Part shown: positions 50,182-62,557 of the stretch, one piece after another
Layout: each line of letters begins with the position of its first letter
How positions within the stretch are numbered: the stretch's first letter is position 1
Assembly: GCA_030386875.1 (NCBI GenBank)
Contig: CM059563.1
Span: forward strand, 31,162,139 to 31,226,138
From: Morinoia aosen
Lineage: Eukaryota; Arthropoda; Malacostraca; Amphipoda; Talitridae
DNA: 64,000 bases
Direction of reading: 5' to 3'
The notes under the pieces: model-generated
Seen by the model: only the letters and a program-made list of their open reading frames with translations
Told to the model about the DNA's origin: nothing
The model's database searches: none
Program-made: the position numbers and the translations under genes

Positions 50182-53100
50182 AGAGACGTCCCTGGTGACC
50201 CTCTTTTGGACCGCAATGATCCTTGCGAGAGTCCCTCGCAAGTTTGATTGTTGAGTTTATCATGTCTTTTCCGCCTCCCTGATAAAAGCGGCCGGCACAC
50301 CACGCCGATATTCTTTAGTCATTTGTTTACTGTCGTCTTACCACTTTACTTTTTCGTTTGTTCAAGTGGTTACGTCTCTTATTTGGCAGGTTTCAGAAAT
50401 TTGGCGTGCTGTTGATGTCACTTGAGGTAAATTTTAATTCGCCTTTATTGAGCAGACATCGTTGTTGAGCATTGGATGTCAAAACGTTTATTGCAAAATG
50501 TTGTGATATGTATAGTACCATCGATCAAGACTTTATATTTGGGCAATTAGAAGTTTCCGTCTCAGCTAATAATAATGATAGCAGTATGTGCTATTCTCTA
50601 AATTCTATTTCGCATTATTCAAATCTCGCTTGTAAATTTTGAGTTTAACTTCTAGTGATGAATTCCCTAGCAATTTTTTATCGTTAGTTGCCCCGCCTTC
50701 TTACGCGCGACAAGAAAATTTTGCTAATGTCGCGTTCATTTAAATACGGCTGACGTGTTCAGATCTGCCGAGAGCTTTCTGCCATTCTCTTCAAAGCGAT
50801 GCCATTAAACCTAAATGAGAAATTCTGACTCCTTTTTGAAGCCGAGGCCACCGCATCTTCGCTACAGAACCTCTGTTCTTGAACTTGTGTGTGCGTCCGT
50901 ACGTGTGCTAACTTCCTACAACGCTATCTCAGAAAAGGAGGCGCGGCTCATTTTTGAAATCCTTCTTTCAGGACCCTTCCGCTAGAGTTAATGTGAAGTA
51001 CACAACCCGGCTGGAATATTTGCTTCAAAATCTGAGTAGTTTTCACGCTTCGCGTCTCATGCTGTGGGATTGGAAATGCGGCAATAAATATGCAGATTTG
51101 GGTTAGGAATTGCTGTAACCGAGTGTTCAGATTTATTGTGGTGGAACAGTTCTCAAGAACGGAAAATTTTATGTTATCAAGTTAACCATAACAGAACGCA
51201 AAAACGTGAAGTATTTATAACTCTCGGCTTGCGTAGCAGTGTTCAAAATCGTGAACATTGAGAATTCAGTTCGCTCACTTTTTCCTTCACACAAAGTTGC
51301 TGTGTTCAGCGCACTCAAATAACCTTAAAGGCATTCGTGAATTTTCACTTCTGCACTGATCTCATTTAGGGTGCATTTACTATTATCATGCTGCGTACTA
51401 CTGAAGCTGAAACAGTGATGGATAATGAGTAGCAGAACGGTATGCTCTGACTGTTGAGTTCGCAATCGAAATCGCATCGCTCAAGACTTGTAACCAGCAG
51501 CCGTATTTTGTAGATTGTGCTCTGATTTTTGCAAGAATTGCTTCTCATTGAGGTTAGACGAATTAATACTACTGGAGAAAAGTAGTTTACTGCCGTTGTT
51601 GTGAAATACGACGTTAACAACTTCAGAGTTTCCTTTATAGGTTGAAAAGGAATCACTAAGATAAGTGCACAAAGTTCATGTTTTATTTGTTGAATTAGCT
51701 GACCGTTGCATAAAAATAGTAACATCAAGGTTATTCCTGAGTGAATATTTTGCTTAATTTTGAACTTCCTCCAAAACGTAGAAAGGTTCGAGTGGATGTT
51801 CATGGTATAAATATCAAGCAAATGAAGAACTACTTATTACCTATTTGAATATTGTTTCACTAATGATTTGCGAAGTGTTATTGCACTATTAATTCGGAGA
51901 CCCTGCCAGTTGCCAATTGCATGGCAATTCAGGGTTTTCTCGGCTGATCAACTAAAAACAAATTGGCAGCATCTAACTTTGTAACATTGTGTGCAGTCTA
52001 ATGATGTTGCATTGTTGCTCTGATTCATCTTGAGTTCAGTTACAGAGAATAAAGATCAATCGATATCAAGGAATTGTTGTACAATGTGCTTTCTTTTGAA
52101 TGCGTTTCAATTATCGGGTTCATATTTTTTGCTTTGATTTCAAGGAACTGAAAAATCTCCCACAGATGGGCTTAAGCGTAATGAGCCTGAGTTATCCTGT
52201 CCAAGTGCTCAGATAGCGATGAACGCAACTCAAGAAATGCCTGACAAGAATTTGTGTGTTGGTAGTCCTGGTCTGACGTGCCTGCATACGCGCTGCCCTC
52301 CTCACGCGACGTGGGAGGAGATCACGGCTTGTCATTATATGCTTATAATCATGAATCAGCGAAAATAATTTCAGTCGTACTCGTTACTACAAAGTGAAAT
52401 TCAATAGGTGTGGCTTTATTGACATTTTTGCGGTTGTTATTGAACTGAATGCAAATGAATTGTAGATTCTTATGAACATTTCCGTTTTTTGTACGAGTGG
52501 GGACGCATTTAGTTTCGCAAAATCAATTTCTCGAAAAAAATGTTACGTAATGCATCAACTTCGTGTTGGTGAGTGAACAAATTAAGACTGGAAAGGTAGT
52601 ATTTTTATCGTGGAAATTTCTGCAAAAAATGTCAAGAGCGAAGCAAGACAACGCGCTCACGAATAAAAATAGCACAAAGCCTTCAGCCGCTCGGCGTTCG
52701 CCAGGCGTGCTTGGAGGCCTGATATTGCCGCGTGTGGGGCTCCGTGGCTGACAGCGTCCTCTTCCTAGCAATATGAGAAGAAGTATGCATATTTTCCTCG
52801 TTTTTGTTTCAGATTGCTAGACTTTTGGGACAAGTATTGGCTTTTTACTGTGCAGCAATAAGATATCCTAGCTCAGGAGGTCTTCATTAGTTCCCTCAAA
52901 AAAGCCTCGTACGCTTCTTACAGCTACTAATCCCAGCGCCTTTCGGCATTTTTCTTCCTAGGATTCGTTGCGGATTTACAAAAATAATATTTCGGATGCG
53001 GAACGTTGGTGAGTTTTGAGCCTTTTCTCGTCTTTTTCCCTCACTAATAAGGCATTTTTACTTCTTATGCCTTGCTAGCCGTGCTCTCAGCCGTCGCTAA

Positions 53101-54859
53101 TTTATCTCCGGAGCCTTGTTCATTGCGAAATTTTGCTTGACTCGTCGCTGGATGAATGAGTGAAATCTTTTCTTCACTTAACAATTGCGCATCTGTTTCG
53201 GGTAAAATAATTTTTGTTATTATTTAAAGAACGAACTGTCCTTTTATAAGTAAAAGCAATACGTTTTCACAAATTCAGATGAATATTGAACGTTTTCTCA
53301 AAGTTTATTCTATCGCTGTAAGCATTAACCGTCTCTCCGTCTGTAAGCATCAACCCTTCTTTCCAATCTGGTATTTTTGCTTGTATATACCTGGTGAAAA
53401 TTCGTTTTAATGGGCATAGTCTAGAGGGTTTATTTAATTACTTCATGTACAATATGTCATGGTTTGCTATGTAATTCTTCTTTTTCAACCATAACGTGAA
53501 GATTCCAACCGCGAGTTTTATTGCATTTAGTTTGGACTCTAATTAGCTGCTCCTTTCCTTTGGTGTTGACTCTAAAAACTGGCATGTCGCACACAAAAAA
53601 GGAGCGTTTAATTTTGCCGTGAGCGACTTCCAAGTTTGCGTTTTTGTTGCTACCCTGTTTTAAGAGGTTCGTTAGGACGGACGTCGTCCGAAAGTCTCGC
53701 TCTTAAAAGTTACCTTTCCATGGTTCTCGGTCATGTTTATTTCAGGAGGCCAGATTCTATGTCGTTGCAAATGAAACTTGAGCCTTGTTGTTCATTCATT
53801 TTTTGGTCGGTCTCGGTGCTCACTTGTTAAGTGAAAATTATTGATTTAAAATGCAGCACTGGCTAATTTTGCGAAAGAATTTTTGGCGCCCAGAGAACTA
53901 AGTCATCTTTTTTCGGTAAGAACGAAGTCGCTCCTCAAATGCTTCTTGAAGGGCTTTAGTTTTTCGATACTAAATGTTGGTGAACCGAGTTGGTACGAGT
54001 AATTACGGCGCTATTGAGTACAACTTCACAAAAAAATTTTGAGAATAATTATCAGTCTTAGCTCTCTCAATATTTCCAGTTATATTTATCGTAGTAACAT
54101 TCTAGGTCTTGATTCTAGTAATATTATTTTCAGTCTTGGTTCCCGCAATTATATTAAGCAAGGGTAAAGAAAAATGTACTCCCCTCATATGAAGGAAGGA
54201 TATACTCGGGCCATGAAGCAGATGGTGCGGACGGTATACAGCTGGTGTGAGCAACGTAGAAGTTCCGCGTCTCTGCGGTGCTGAAGAGACACACAAATGT
54301 TGCGATCTTGTGCTCCACTCGGGTAAGAAACAAGATTCAATCTGTCCACTCATCAAACGTATGTGTAATTTTTACATGAATAATGTTTTAATACTAATCA
54401 TGTTTTGTGTTTTTATGGTGCATCTTGATACCTCTGAATGGGAACCATTTCGATTTCATTGACATAACACTTATTTTGTAGCTAAAAATTGTTCTTCCGT
54501 AAGGGAAGGAGAGTGACAACATCACAATCAGCTTTTAACTTTAGCTTCTTATTTTACTCCTTATTGCGTATTCTGGTCTGGAAGTGACTGGTGTAGTGGT
54601 CATTATTTCAAATACATTTATTCTACCGCACATGTATACTCAGCCTCATGTATAGGTTTAACACTTTAGTGTTGATAGAATACATCTTACTACAACTTTC
54701 CTGTTAGGAAGTTTTACCTTAGATGTACTCTCACAAAATTAAAGTTCTACACATTCACATCTTAAACGCAACAGGAAATACGCCGGCAACTCTGAATCTG
54801 ACTCCATTTGTCACTACCTATACAGTGGACCTAAGTTTAATGCGCATTGCCGCGTATTT

Positions 54860-55209
54860 GACTCAATTCATTACGTTACGTGTACATTGGAACTGAGACT
54901 CAATTCATTACGTGTACATTGGAACTGAGACTCAATTCATTACGTGTACATTGGAACTGAGACTCAATTCATTACGTGTACATTGGAGCTGAGACTCAAT
55001 TCATTACGTGTACATTGGAACTGAGACTCAATTCATTACGTGTACATTGGAACTGAGACTCAATTCATTACGTGTTCATTGGAACTGAGACTCAATTCAT
55101 TACGTGTACATTGGAACTGAGACTCAATCCATTACGTGTACGTTAGGACTGAGTTTCGCGTGTATTGCTGTGTTTTGACTCAATTCATAACGTGCCCATT
55201 GTAACTGAG
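54860..55209 (+). repeat. 32-bp minisatellite immediately upstream of the Ig exon
   Basis: Nine tandem copies with core GACTCAATTCATTACGTGTA start at 54860, 54897, 54929, 54961, 54993, 55025, 55057, 55089 and 55121. The first carries a 5-bp internal duplication (37 bp). A tenth, decayed copy occupies about 55176-55209. Middle copies are nearly identical, differing by single bases such as GAGCTG for GAACTG and TTCATT for TACATT. The array ends about 21 bp before the splice acceptor of the Ig exon. Each unit contains TTCAT, which fits a loose branch-point consensus (yUnAy), but its use is inference. Confidence 0.95.
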
Positions 55210-55230
55210 TGGTGTGTGTCCGGTGCGCAG

Positions 55231-55358
55231 AGAGCTGGGCCGTGCAGACGTTCCAAGAGGAGCCGACCTACACCGAAGTCAACCCTGGCGAGAGCGCCGT
55301 GCTGTCCTGCAGGGTGTACAACATGCGCGGCCAGTGCAGCTGGCAGAAGAATGGACTC
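55231..55358 (+). CDS. Internal exon encoding the first half of an Ig domain (insect cell-adhesion receptor)
   Basis: The exon follows AG at 55229-55230 and ends before the donor GTGAGT at 55359. It is 128 nt: two bases finishing a split codon (phase 1), then 42 codons ending in phase 0. Base composition is GC-rich, unlike the AT-rich flanks. The peptide has an A/A' strand stretch (QEEPTYTEVNPGES), a B strand with Cys (AVLSC) and a C strand with Trp (CSWQK), 11 residues after that Cys as in Ig folds. The F-strand DxGxYxC segment is missing and must be in a downstream exon, so the domain is split by an intron. An extra Cys two residues before the Trp may form a second disulfide. Ig proteins of this kind sit on the cell surface and mediate recognition in nerve and muscle. 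The resemblance to nephrin/Kirre/SYG-type receptors is from memory and weaker than the Ig call. The short run before strand A suggests the preceding exon encodes the signal peptide. Confidence 0.82.
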
Positions 55359-57603
55359 GTGAGTATTCCTCGATTTTGTTTTCGTTCACTTCGGCCGAAC
55401 TATCGAGCTCAAATTTGTCTTGTCCGAGCGGCCACAGCGCTGGGGCTTATGTTGAAGTCTGGTTTAAAAAATTCCTTTTTCAAATTTTTGTAAAAAAATT
55501 GAATCTTTCCCGGACAATTGCATAACTTAATACACATATGGTTTTGTTTCACCACATTCATCTGAAACGAAATTTCAGGAAGTATTTCAGCGTTTTATTA
55601 CAATGAAATTCCGATTTTAAGAGCAAGCATTTGAGTTACGTACTATGCGCTATGCCTCATGTTATAACAGCCTAAACCAGTATATAATATCATTATAATC
55701 TTATTCCTCTATGATTCCAACATAAAATTAACCAAATTATTTATTCAATGGAATTTCAGAACCATCTTAGTTTACCTTTCATGAAATGTTCCTAAAATTT
55801 TCTGAGTCGTAAACGACGTGGAGCTAAAGGAGGACACTATTCTCCAAACAACTCACTCCGAATCCAAATATCACACAATAATTTGTTTTCGGTGCAACTC
55901 TCACTAATAGTTCATTCCAATAATTATCAGCTCCCCGAGAGAATTATTCCGCCCGATGCTTCTTAACGTGGTTCATCGACCGCACATTATTTGCTCTGTG
56001 CTTTTGTTTGGCGATAAAAAGCTGTTGTGAACCGAGCTGAATATAACCGTGTTGCTCATTGGACCTCCTGAGTGCGGACCTGGGCCTCCCCTTCCAAGAG
56101 TGGAGTTTCCTGTTGATATTTTCGAGAATATTTGCAGGAATGAATAACAGACCGTCATTATAGAGGGGCTCAAACCCCTTCAGCTCGTGCAAGCAAAACC
56201 GAGTTAGACCAGAGAGGTTGTGCTCGCATAGCTCGCCTGCCTCCTCACCGACTTGTGAACGTTTGGTTCGATTCAATGCGATGCTTTTAGATTGTCGAGA
56301 CTTTCTCCAATTTTCTACTAATTGGAAGAGCAATTTTTTGTAGTCGACCATAAAATTTAATTTCATTGACCGTACTTCCTCTTTTTCTTGTATTTTATTC
56401 CAATTTTGATTCTATTACTATTGACTTGGATTGCAAGCAAAATTTTTCGGCGCTGTTCAGCAATGTTTTTTGTTTCTTAATACTGTGAAAAAAAATATTC
56501 AGTTGCATGTTTTTTGACATTGGGATCCTCTTACATAAAATTACGTTACCTCATAAGAGTTTGATATCAAGAAGTTAGGCGTGGCTGGTGCTCGTGTTGC
56601 GCTAATAGCTGCCGTGCTGGAAGAGCGCTAGCTACTGGCTTTGATTGATTCATCATTTGGTATCAAGAGCGGCAGTGTAAAACCTATCAAGAGTTATAAT
56701 CGTTTTCAAAGCAATTATCTATGAGAAGTAAGGAAAATACAGTCTCTAAAATTAACGTTGCGTTCGTTGTTGCAAATGTCCCTTGTAAAAAATACAAATT
56801 GAATCGTACATTCAAGGCTTATCTCTACGTGCGTGGATAAAATCTTGCACACGAACAGCATGCTAACAACTACTCAGTCTCGTGGGAGACACGGCCCGCA
56901 GGGCTGACCTATACCTGGGAAATCTGCATAAAATGCAACTTTTGCTAAAAAACTACATATTTCAGTTGTTAGACATGGATGGCAGGCGGAGGTGGACATT
57001 TTCAAAAGTTCATCTATTTTATCAAAGTTTTTCACCTTTGAACTCGTGGTTCGGAAATTTATCTTTGACAAATTATGAAACTGTTTCGATTCCAGAAAAT
57101 TCGTTATTCTCTCTTCATAACACAAATAGTTCTGATCTAAGATATGAAATGATAACACTCTAAAACTCTACGTTTAATGTATTAAAATATAAATTTTAGA
57201 AAACGATCCATGGTTTTTTTCACATTGTACCACATGATTGTGACAGAAATTAAATTGTTCAGCGTTTCGGGTAACTCAACGTTTGAGTTATAAAACTTCA
57301 TTATCAATAGAGAATTTCACTCTTCACGGATACACTCTTCCTTCCAGTAACAGAAAATGTAGTAAATTAATTCAAGTAATTCATGGTTTTTTTAAATCAG
57401 AGTTTTTTTTCGCCCCCTTAGAACTTCTTCACCAATTTGTTATTCTTAAAAAAAATGAAAAGTTGAAGAATTGCTGGTTATGTGGAGAGCTTGTAGACGG
57501 TCTGTCGTCTTATCATACAGGGTCTAAAACTATGCTAATTAGGTGATATATAAACTTATGCAATATTTTTCCTGTGCTCTCCGTTCTACGTGAGACGTGT
57601 AGC
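55359..57603 (+). other. Start of the intron after the Ig exon
   Basis: Begins with the donor GTGAGT. AT-rich with no convincing following exon; the Ig F-strand Cys segment was looked for and not found. Short frames near 55944-56366 and 56874-57163 have no recognisable domain. Confidence 0.55.
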
Positions 57604-58050
57604 AATTAATTTGCCTGTCACTACGCCAGAGATCGTGCCAGTTGGGCAGGAGGTGTATCAACACACATGAAGAGCCCTAATTGATTTGGCTGTCACTACG
57701 CCAGAGATCGTGCCAGTTGGGAAGGAGGTGTATCAACACACATGAAGAGCCATTAATTTGGCTGTCACTACGCCAGAGATCATGCCAGTTAGGCAGGAGG
57801 TGTATCAACACACATGAAGAGCCCTAATTGATTTGGCTGTCACTACGCCAGAGATCGTGCCAGTTGGGAAGGAGGTGTATCAACACACATGAAGAGCCCT
57901 AATTAATTTGGCTGTCACTACGCCAGAGATCATGCCAGTTGGGCAGGAGGTGTATCAACACACATGAAGAGCCCTAATTAATTTGGCTGTCACTACGCCA
58001 GAGGTCGTGCCAGTTGGGCAGGAGGTGTATCAACACACATGAAGAGCCTT
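57604..58050 (+). repeat. 75-bp minisatellite, six copies, partial dimer organisation
   Basis: Units begin near 57604, 57679, 57752, 57826, 57901 and 57976. Each contains CTGTCACTACGCCAGAG, CCAGTT, GGAGGTGTATCAACACACAT and GAAGAGCC. Copies 2 and 4 carry GGGAAG, while copies 3 and 5 carry GATCATG, so copies 2-3 and 4-5 look like a duplicated 150-bp dimer. Copies 1 and 6 flank this block with other variants. The array lies about 2.2 kb downstream of the Ig exon, probably in its next intron. Confidence 0.95.
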
Positions 58051-61000
58051 AATAAGTATTTGTAGCTACAGCAAGTGCGCAAGTACGAGCACGAATGGCC
58101 TGGTCTGTTTGAGCTTCCAGAGGTCACGTGCTTGCAATTGGAGTGGGCTGTTTGAGCAGCTTCTGATGTTTGCCAAGCATCAAACAGTCAACACGCTGGT
58201 CTCCAGCCAGCCGGGCACTGTATAGCGTCCCTCAGGCACTCCGTCCCCACGGCTCTTTAGCGCAAGATTTCTCTGCTTTGCGCCTTGGAATGCCATTTCC
58301 TACACTACCTAGTGTACTGTACCTTATTTAGAGCTGCAATTCACTCGCGTAAATTGCTTTAAATGAGCGGAGGAAAAATACCTCAGGTCGCGTATCTCAG
58401 CGTGCCTGTACAAAGTAATTGAATTTCGTATCTGTGCTACGAACCTAATCTCAAAATGTTTTCAAAGAGGAGCGGAGAACGCGGCTCTTATTGTAGGTTC
58501 TTGATTTGTATTATTTAAGCACAAATCTTGACGAGCAACTTTCATGTATTTTGGAACAGTACCCACCAATTGTCCTTAGTTATCACTTTCTATGTCTTCT
58601 ATGAATTTTAGTTATTTGTTAATATTTCGTGAGCTGTCTTTACAGCTTCCCTAGCCAGTCCTTTCAGGAAAACCCTCTTGTCTTTCAGAACTACTGCCAC
58701 TATTATCTTGCGTGATAGAAAAAAGAAATCCACTGTTACGGCGTTATAAGTTATGGAACCATGATTTAACCTATTTTTAATCTGTCGCTGTTCACATGAC
58801 GCCTAGAGAGTGCAGTGCGCCTGGTCGCGGAAAGGACTCATTAAATACAGTATTTTTAAAATAGTTCGGGGGAGCAGTTTGCACGCCAGCTATGTCAAGC
58901 TGCGACCATACTCAGCTTTGTGTATCCCCTGAAAAATGTTCAGTTTTACAAAGCTGTGAGTCAACTCCACAACTTTCACGTTTGTAAATGAGTTCATTCA
59001 AGTCGGGTAATCGACCTTTTGAACTTGGAATTTGAAATTTTTGAGAAGGAATTTCAACGCCAGTGAACACAACACTCCCTGCCAGCAGCTGATGTGTCGC
59101 TTCCAAATTTCAAGACGCATTTGAGGCTCCTGCCGTACCTCACCAGAACCCTCACAACTGCGTTTCGTCTGCTACTAGCAGGAATGATGTTCTATCGCCC
59201 TGCTTCTGTCTGCCTCGACAATCGATGACTGTTTACTTCTTCAATTTGAGCTGTGCTCATTTTTACGCAACTTCCATGAATAGCAAACAAGTTCGAATGA
59301 GTTCTGGGCGAGGCTTTTGAGGGTATTTTTTACTGTAAATTTGATTGCTTTTCAAAGTGCAGCGGAGATTTTTCTGGACAAAATTCTTTTTGACCGGTGC
59401 GGCAAGTGACCAGTTCAGAGAGCGTTTGAAATGGCTCGGAAAAGTAGAGCATTTGAACTTTTAAATACATAGTTTAGGAACTAAATACGCATTAATTAGT
59501 TGGTCTGATCATTAGGTTACTCGATTTGTCTTATTTATTAAAGGAATGCCGTTTGTTGGGAATTCTTTTTAGCGATGCCCATGATCAGAGAGTAGTCTCA
59601 CATCGATAGAAAGCCTTTTCGCTTTAGTCACCGATTCTTTCTTCGTTATCTTCGCTCAGAAGTGGAACATCTCATTTAGTTCCAAGCTTTTCGTCAAGAC
59701 TTCGTAATTAGACAATTTTCTCGGCCTCAATAAGGGAAGCCTCGACTCGGCTTAAATTGAGTGTTCTTTTAAGACAATATCGGGGCGAAATTCGGTGAAC
59801 TCTTTCCCTGCGTGACTTCCTCTACCCTACAGTTCTAACTAGAATAATTAAATTTGAGAGTCTCTTGGTGCAACCTTGTTCCCAAAATTCCATATTCCTT
59901 TAGGTTTTGAACGCTTGTCATTGCAAGACAACGATCGATCATTTCGTAGAACAATGTTTATAAGCGTGGAACAGCATTTACTGACAAACATTCAAATGAG
60001 TATCATTTGGACTGTATATGCCTAACTTTAATGTAGTACCAAAGCATCCAACGCGGTCGTTTCCGACTCACTGACCGCACCATCTGCGTTCTGGAAACTT
60101 CAAAAGTTTCACCAACCCTCCCTCGAGGTGCCGGCAAGTCCATCCCTCACACCGCGCATCATTTTCACGCGAACAGTTCTCGCCCCTCAGTCCTCCATCT
60201 ATTTTCCTGCCTCATATTATAGGCTTATATTTGCGACGTAATCCGTCGGCCCCTTGATCGTATTATGGTCTTTTTTCTTGCTCAGTTAATCCCGTTACAG
60301 TCTTTTCCTCCCGCCAAGTGGGGCTCAACATTCAAAGAGTCTTGGATCAATGTCGTTTTTTGGGTCTTCAGAACCCCTTCTCTGTTTCCTTCTTCTTGAA
60401 GATGCTGCAATGGAACTATAATACATTATTAGTCCCCTTCGAATTCTATCGACTGGCTGCCCGTCTCGAGTCTGCAGTAAACGATGCTAGCGGCTCGGGT
60501 AAGCCGTACTTAAACTGACAGCGATTCTGTGGCCTCAATGCAGCTTTGTTTCGCTGACGCAGCGCCGCCGTTCGTCTTTTTTAAGCTGTAACGTAATCCT
60601 TGTATTGGGTGATGTCCCTTGATGCTGGCTCGCCTTCCATGTCCTCACTTTAATCTCAGATTGCTCCATGGGTGTTGGGTTGACTTGCTGAGTAAATACA
60701 CCCCCTGTCATTTTCCTCCTCGTTCTTTCCCTGCCTTGCGTGGCCTTTATTAAACGAGCAAGCAACATCTGCAAGTGCTTTGCACGCAAGATGTAGGGAA
60801 TGTTCTCTTGCAACAGGGCATTTGGCCCTGAAGTAAGCACTCTGTGCATGTCTTCTACAGCTTCTTCTTAAATTTAAGACATTGTTTAGGGTTCCTTAGT
60901 TCAATATCGGGAATTTTGCTATGAAGGCGATAGTTACCTAAAGGAAAATGACCACAAAACTCGTGAGCTGGAATACTCGGCCGCACTGATCTAATTAAAG

Positions 61001-61681
61001 TACTGAAACAATTCAAAACTATGTTCGGTCATTAAATTTATTTTTTTTCTATCAAACTCTCCGTTAAAAAAAAATATAATGCGCAAAATCTGGAACGAAA
61101 TAATTTTCTCATTCATCTATGATGCGCACAGAATATTCGTTTCTTTATAATTTTTCGCGATTGTCAAAAGTGATTCCTCATCACCTGTCATGAGTTCTAT
61201 TCCTCTTTTTATGGATCCAAGATAATCGACTCCGGTATATTCATTGTTCTGATACCCGATAATTACATTAGGAAGAAATGGTTACTCTTTAGTTTTCCGT
61301 ACTCTCGACGTTTCATAATCTCAGACTCCTAAATGAATTGATCCTATTTTCCTGTAAACAAGCATTATTTGATGAGCTTCAGATGGCGAGGAGGCAACAT
61401 GAGAGCGACGTTACGTGCAAGACAATGACTGTTTGAGGTTACAGCTCTGAACGTGTGAGCATTGCTCACTTCACCAAAGTACGGTCAAAGAGCGAGCATT
61501 TTAATTAAGCCACGTGAAAATTTAACATGTGATTCGTTTACTCGAGATGCAGAAATAACATCAAACTTAATAGTGAGAAAACACAAGCACAAGTTTTCAC
61601 TCGCTGACTGATGACGTGCTCTTAGCATTGCGCTCAACGTAAAGGTTTCTGGCTGGTGCGAAGTCCTTGCAATATTCTATC

Positions 61682-61940
61682 GGTCCCCCTCAGGGGGTAC
61701 ACCTATTGAACCCATCGGAATTGGCTTTCCCAAGGGGAAAGAGTGAGGTTCCAAGCTGAAGGTTAGGTAGGCCAGAAAATCGGTTTTTGATTTTGTCACA
61801 GCCCGTCTTTTTTCAATGTACTGCTGTCCTGTCTTACAAACACCCATTACTTTCTTGATCAACTTCATCCTGTTTCATCAACTGTTTTCACAGCTTATGC
61901 TGTTTCTATACTTGAGAGGTCTTGTGTGGGAACACATCTT
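61682..61940 (+). mobile_element. Dispersed repeat family R2, copy C
   Basis: Contains GAGGTTCCAAGCTGAAGGTT, then AATCGGTTTTTGATTTTGTC and ACAGCCCGTC. A CCCAAGGGGAAAG stretch just upstream matches the CCCATGGGGAAGG before copy B, so the family extends 5' of the shared GAGGT-type core. The 3' part resembles copies A and D only weakly (CTTGAGAGGTCTTGTGTGGG). Confidence 0.6.
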
Positions 61941-62557
61941 ATGAAATAAGAATACAAATGTAACAAAGAGTAGATAACTCATGAAAAAAACACAGCAGTA
62001 AAACGAAAAAAAGATCCGTAACAAAATACCAACTCACTTTCAACAAAGCCCAATAATGTATGGGGCTTTTTTACTTCATCTTTTTCTGACACTTTTGTTT
62101 TGGTTAGGGAAGTTTAAACTCCTTATTTAACCTTACATAATCAGTCTTTATATCCTTTCACATTATTTCTGTTCCTTTAGTGTGATATACATTCTGGTCT
62201 ACATGGATGTTTCTGTCTCTCTCTATTCCCTTGACATTTCACTATGATCGTTCAATAGTGGCTGCAATTCATGCCGAACTTGAACACTCCGCCCCACGCA
62301 GCTCGCGCTATCGACACTTACAGTTTCATAAGAGCAAATGTCGTTGGCGATATCTGTTATATCATCATTAGTTCCTACAATATTTTTCACGCTTCACAAA
62401 ATGCCGCACAACACGAACTGAAAATACTGGTACACAAGACAAACCCTGGATTTTTCACAGCAATTCAAGCTGATCAAGAAGGAATGCACAGGCGCAGTCT
62501 CAGATATGCAGGTGCGGATACAAAGCCTTCAAGTTATGGTGCCATCACAGCGCTAAC

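Larger units (their letters stand above)
44663..54859. other. Presumed intronic sequence upstream of the Ig exon
   Basis: Holds the weak Myb/SANT-like fragment, the 44-bp repeats and one SINE, listed separately. The remainder is AT-rich with unrecognised short frames, such as 51366-51821 minus and 47431-47640 plus. Confidence 0.55.

Noticed and set aside
51366..51821. 151-codon minus-strand open frame
   Set aside because: AT-rich, no domain and no supporting exon signals.
56880..57163. Next exon of the Ig gene
   Set aside because: The translated segment lacks the expected F-strand DxGxYxC pattern and has no consensus donor.
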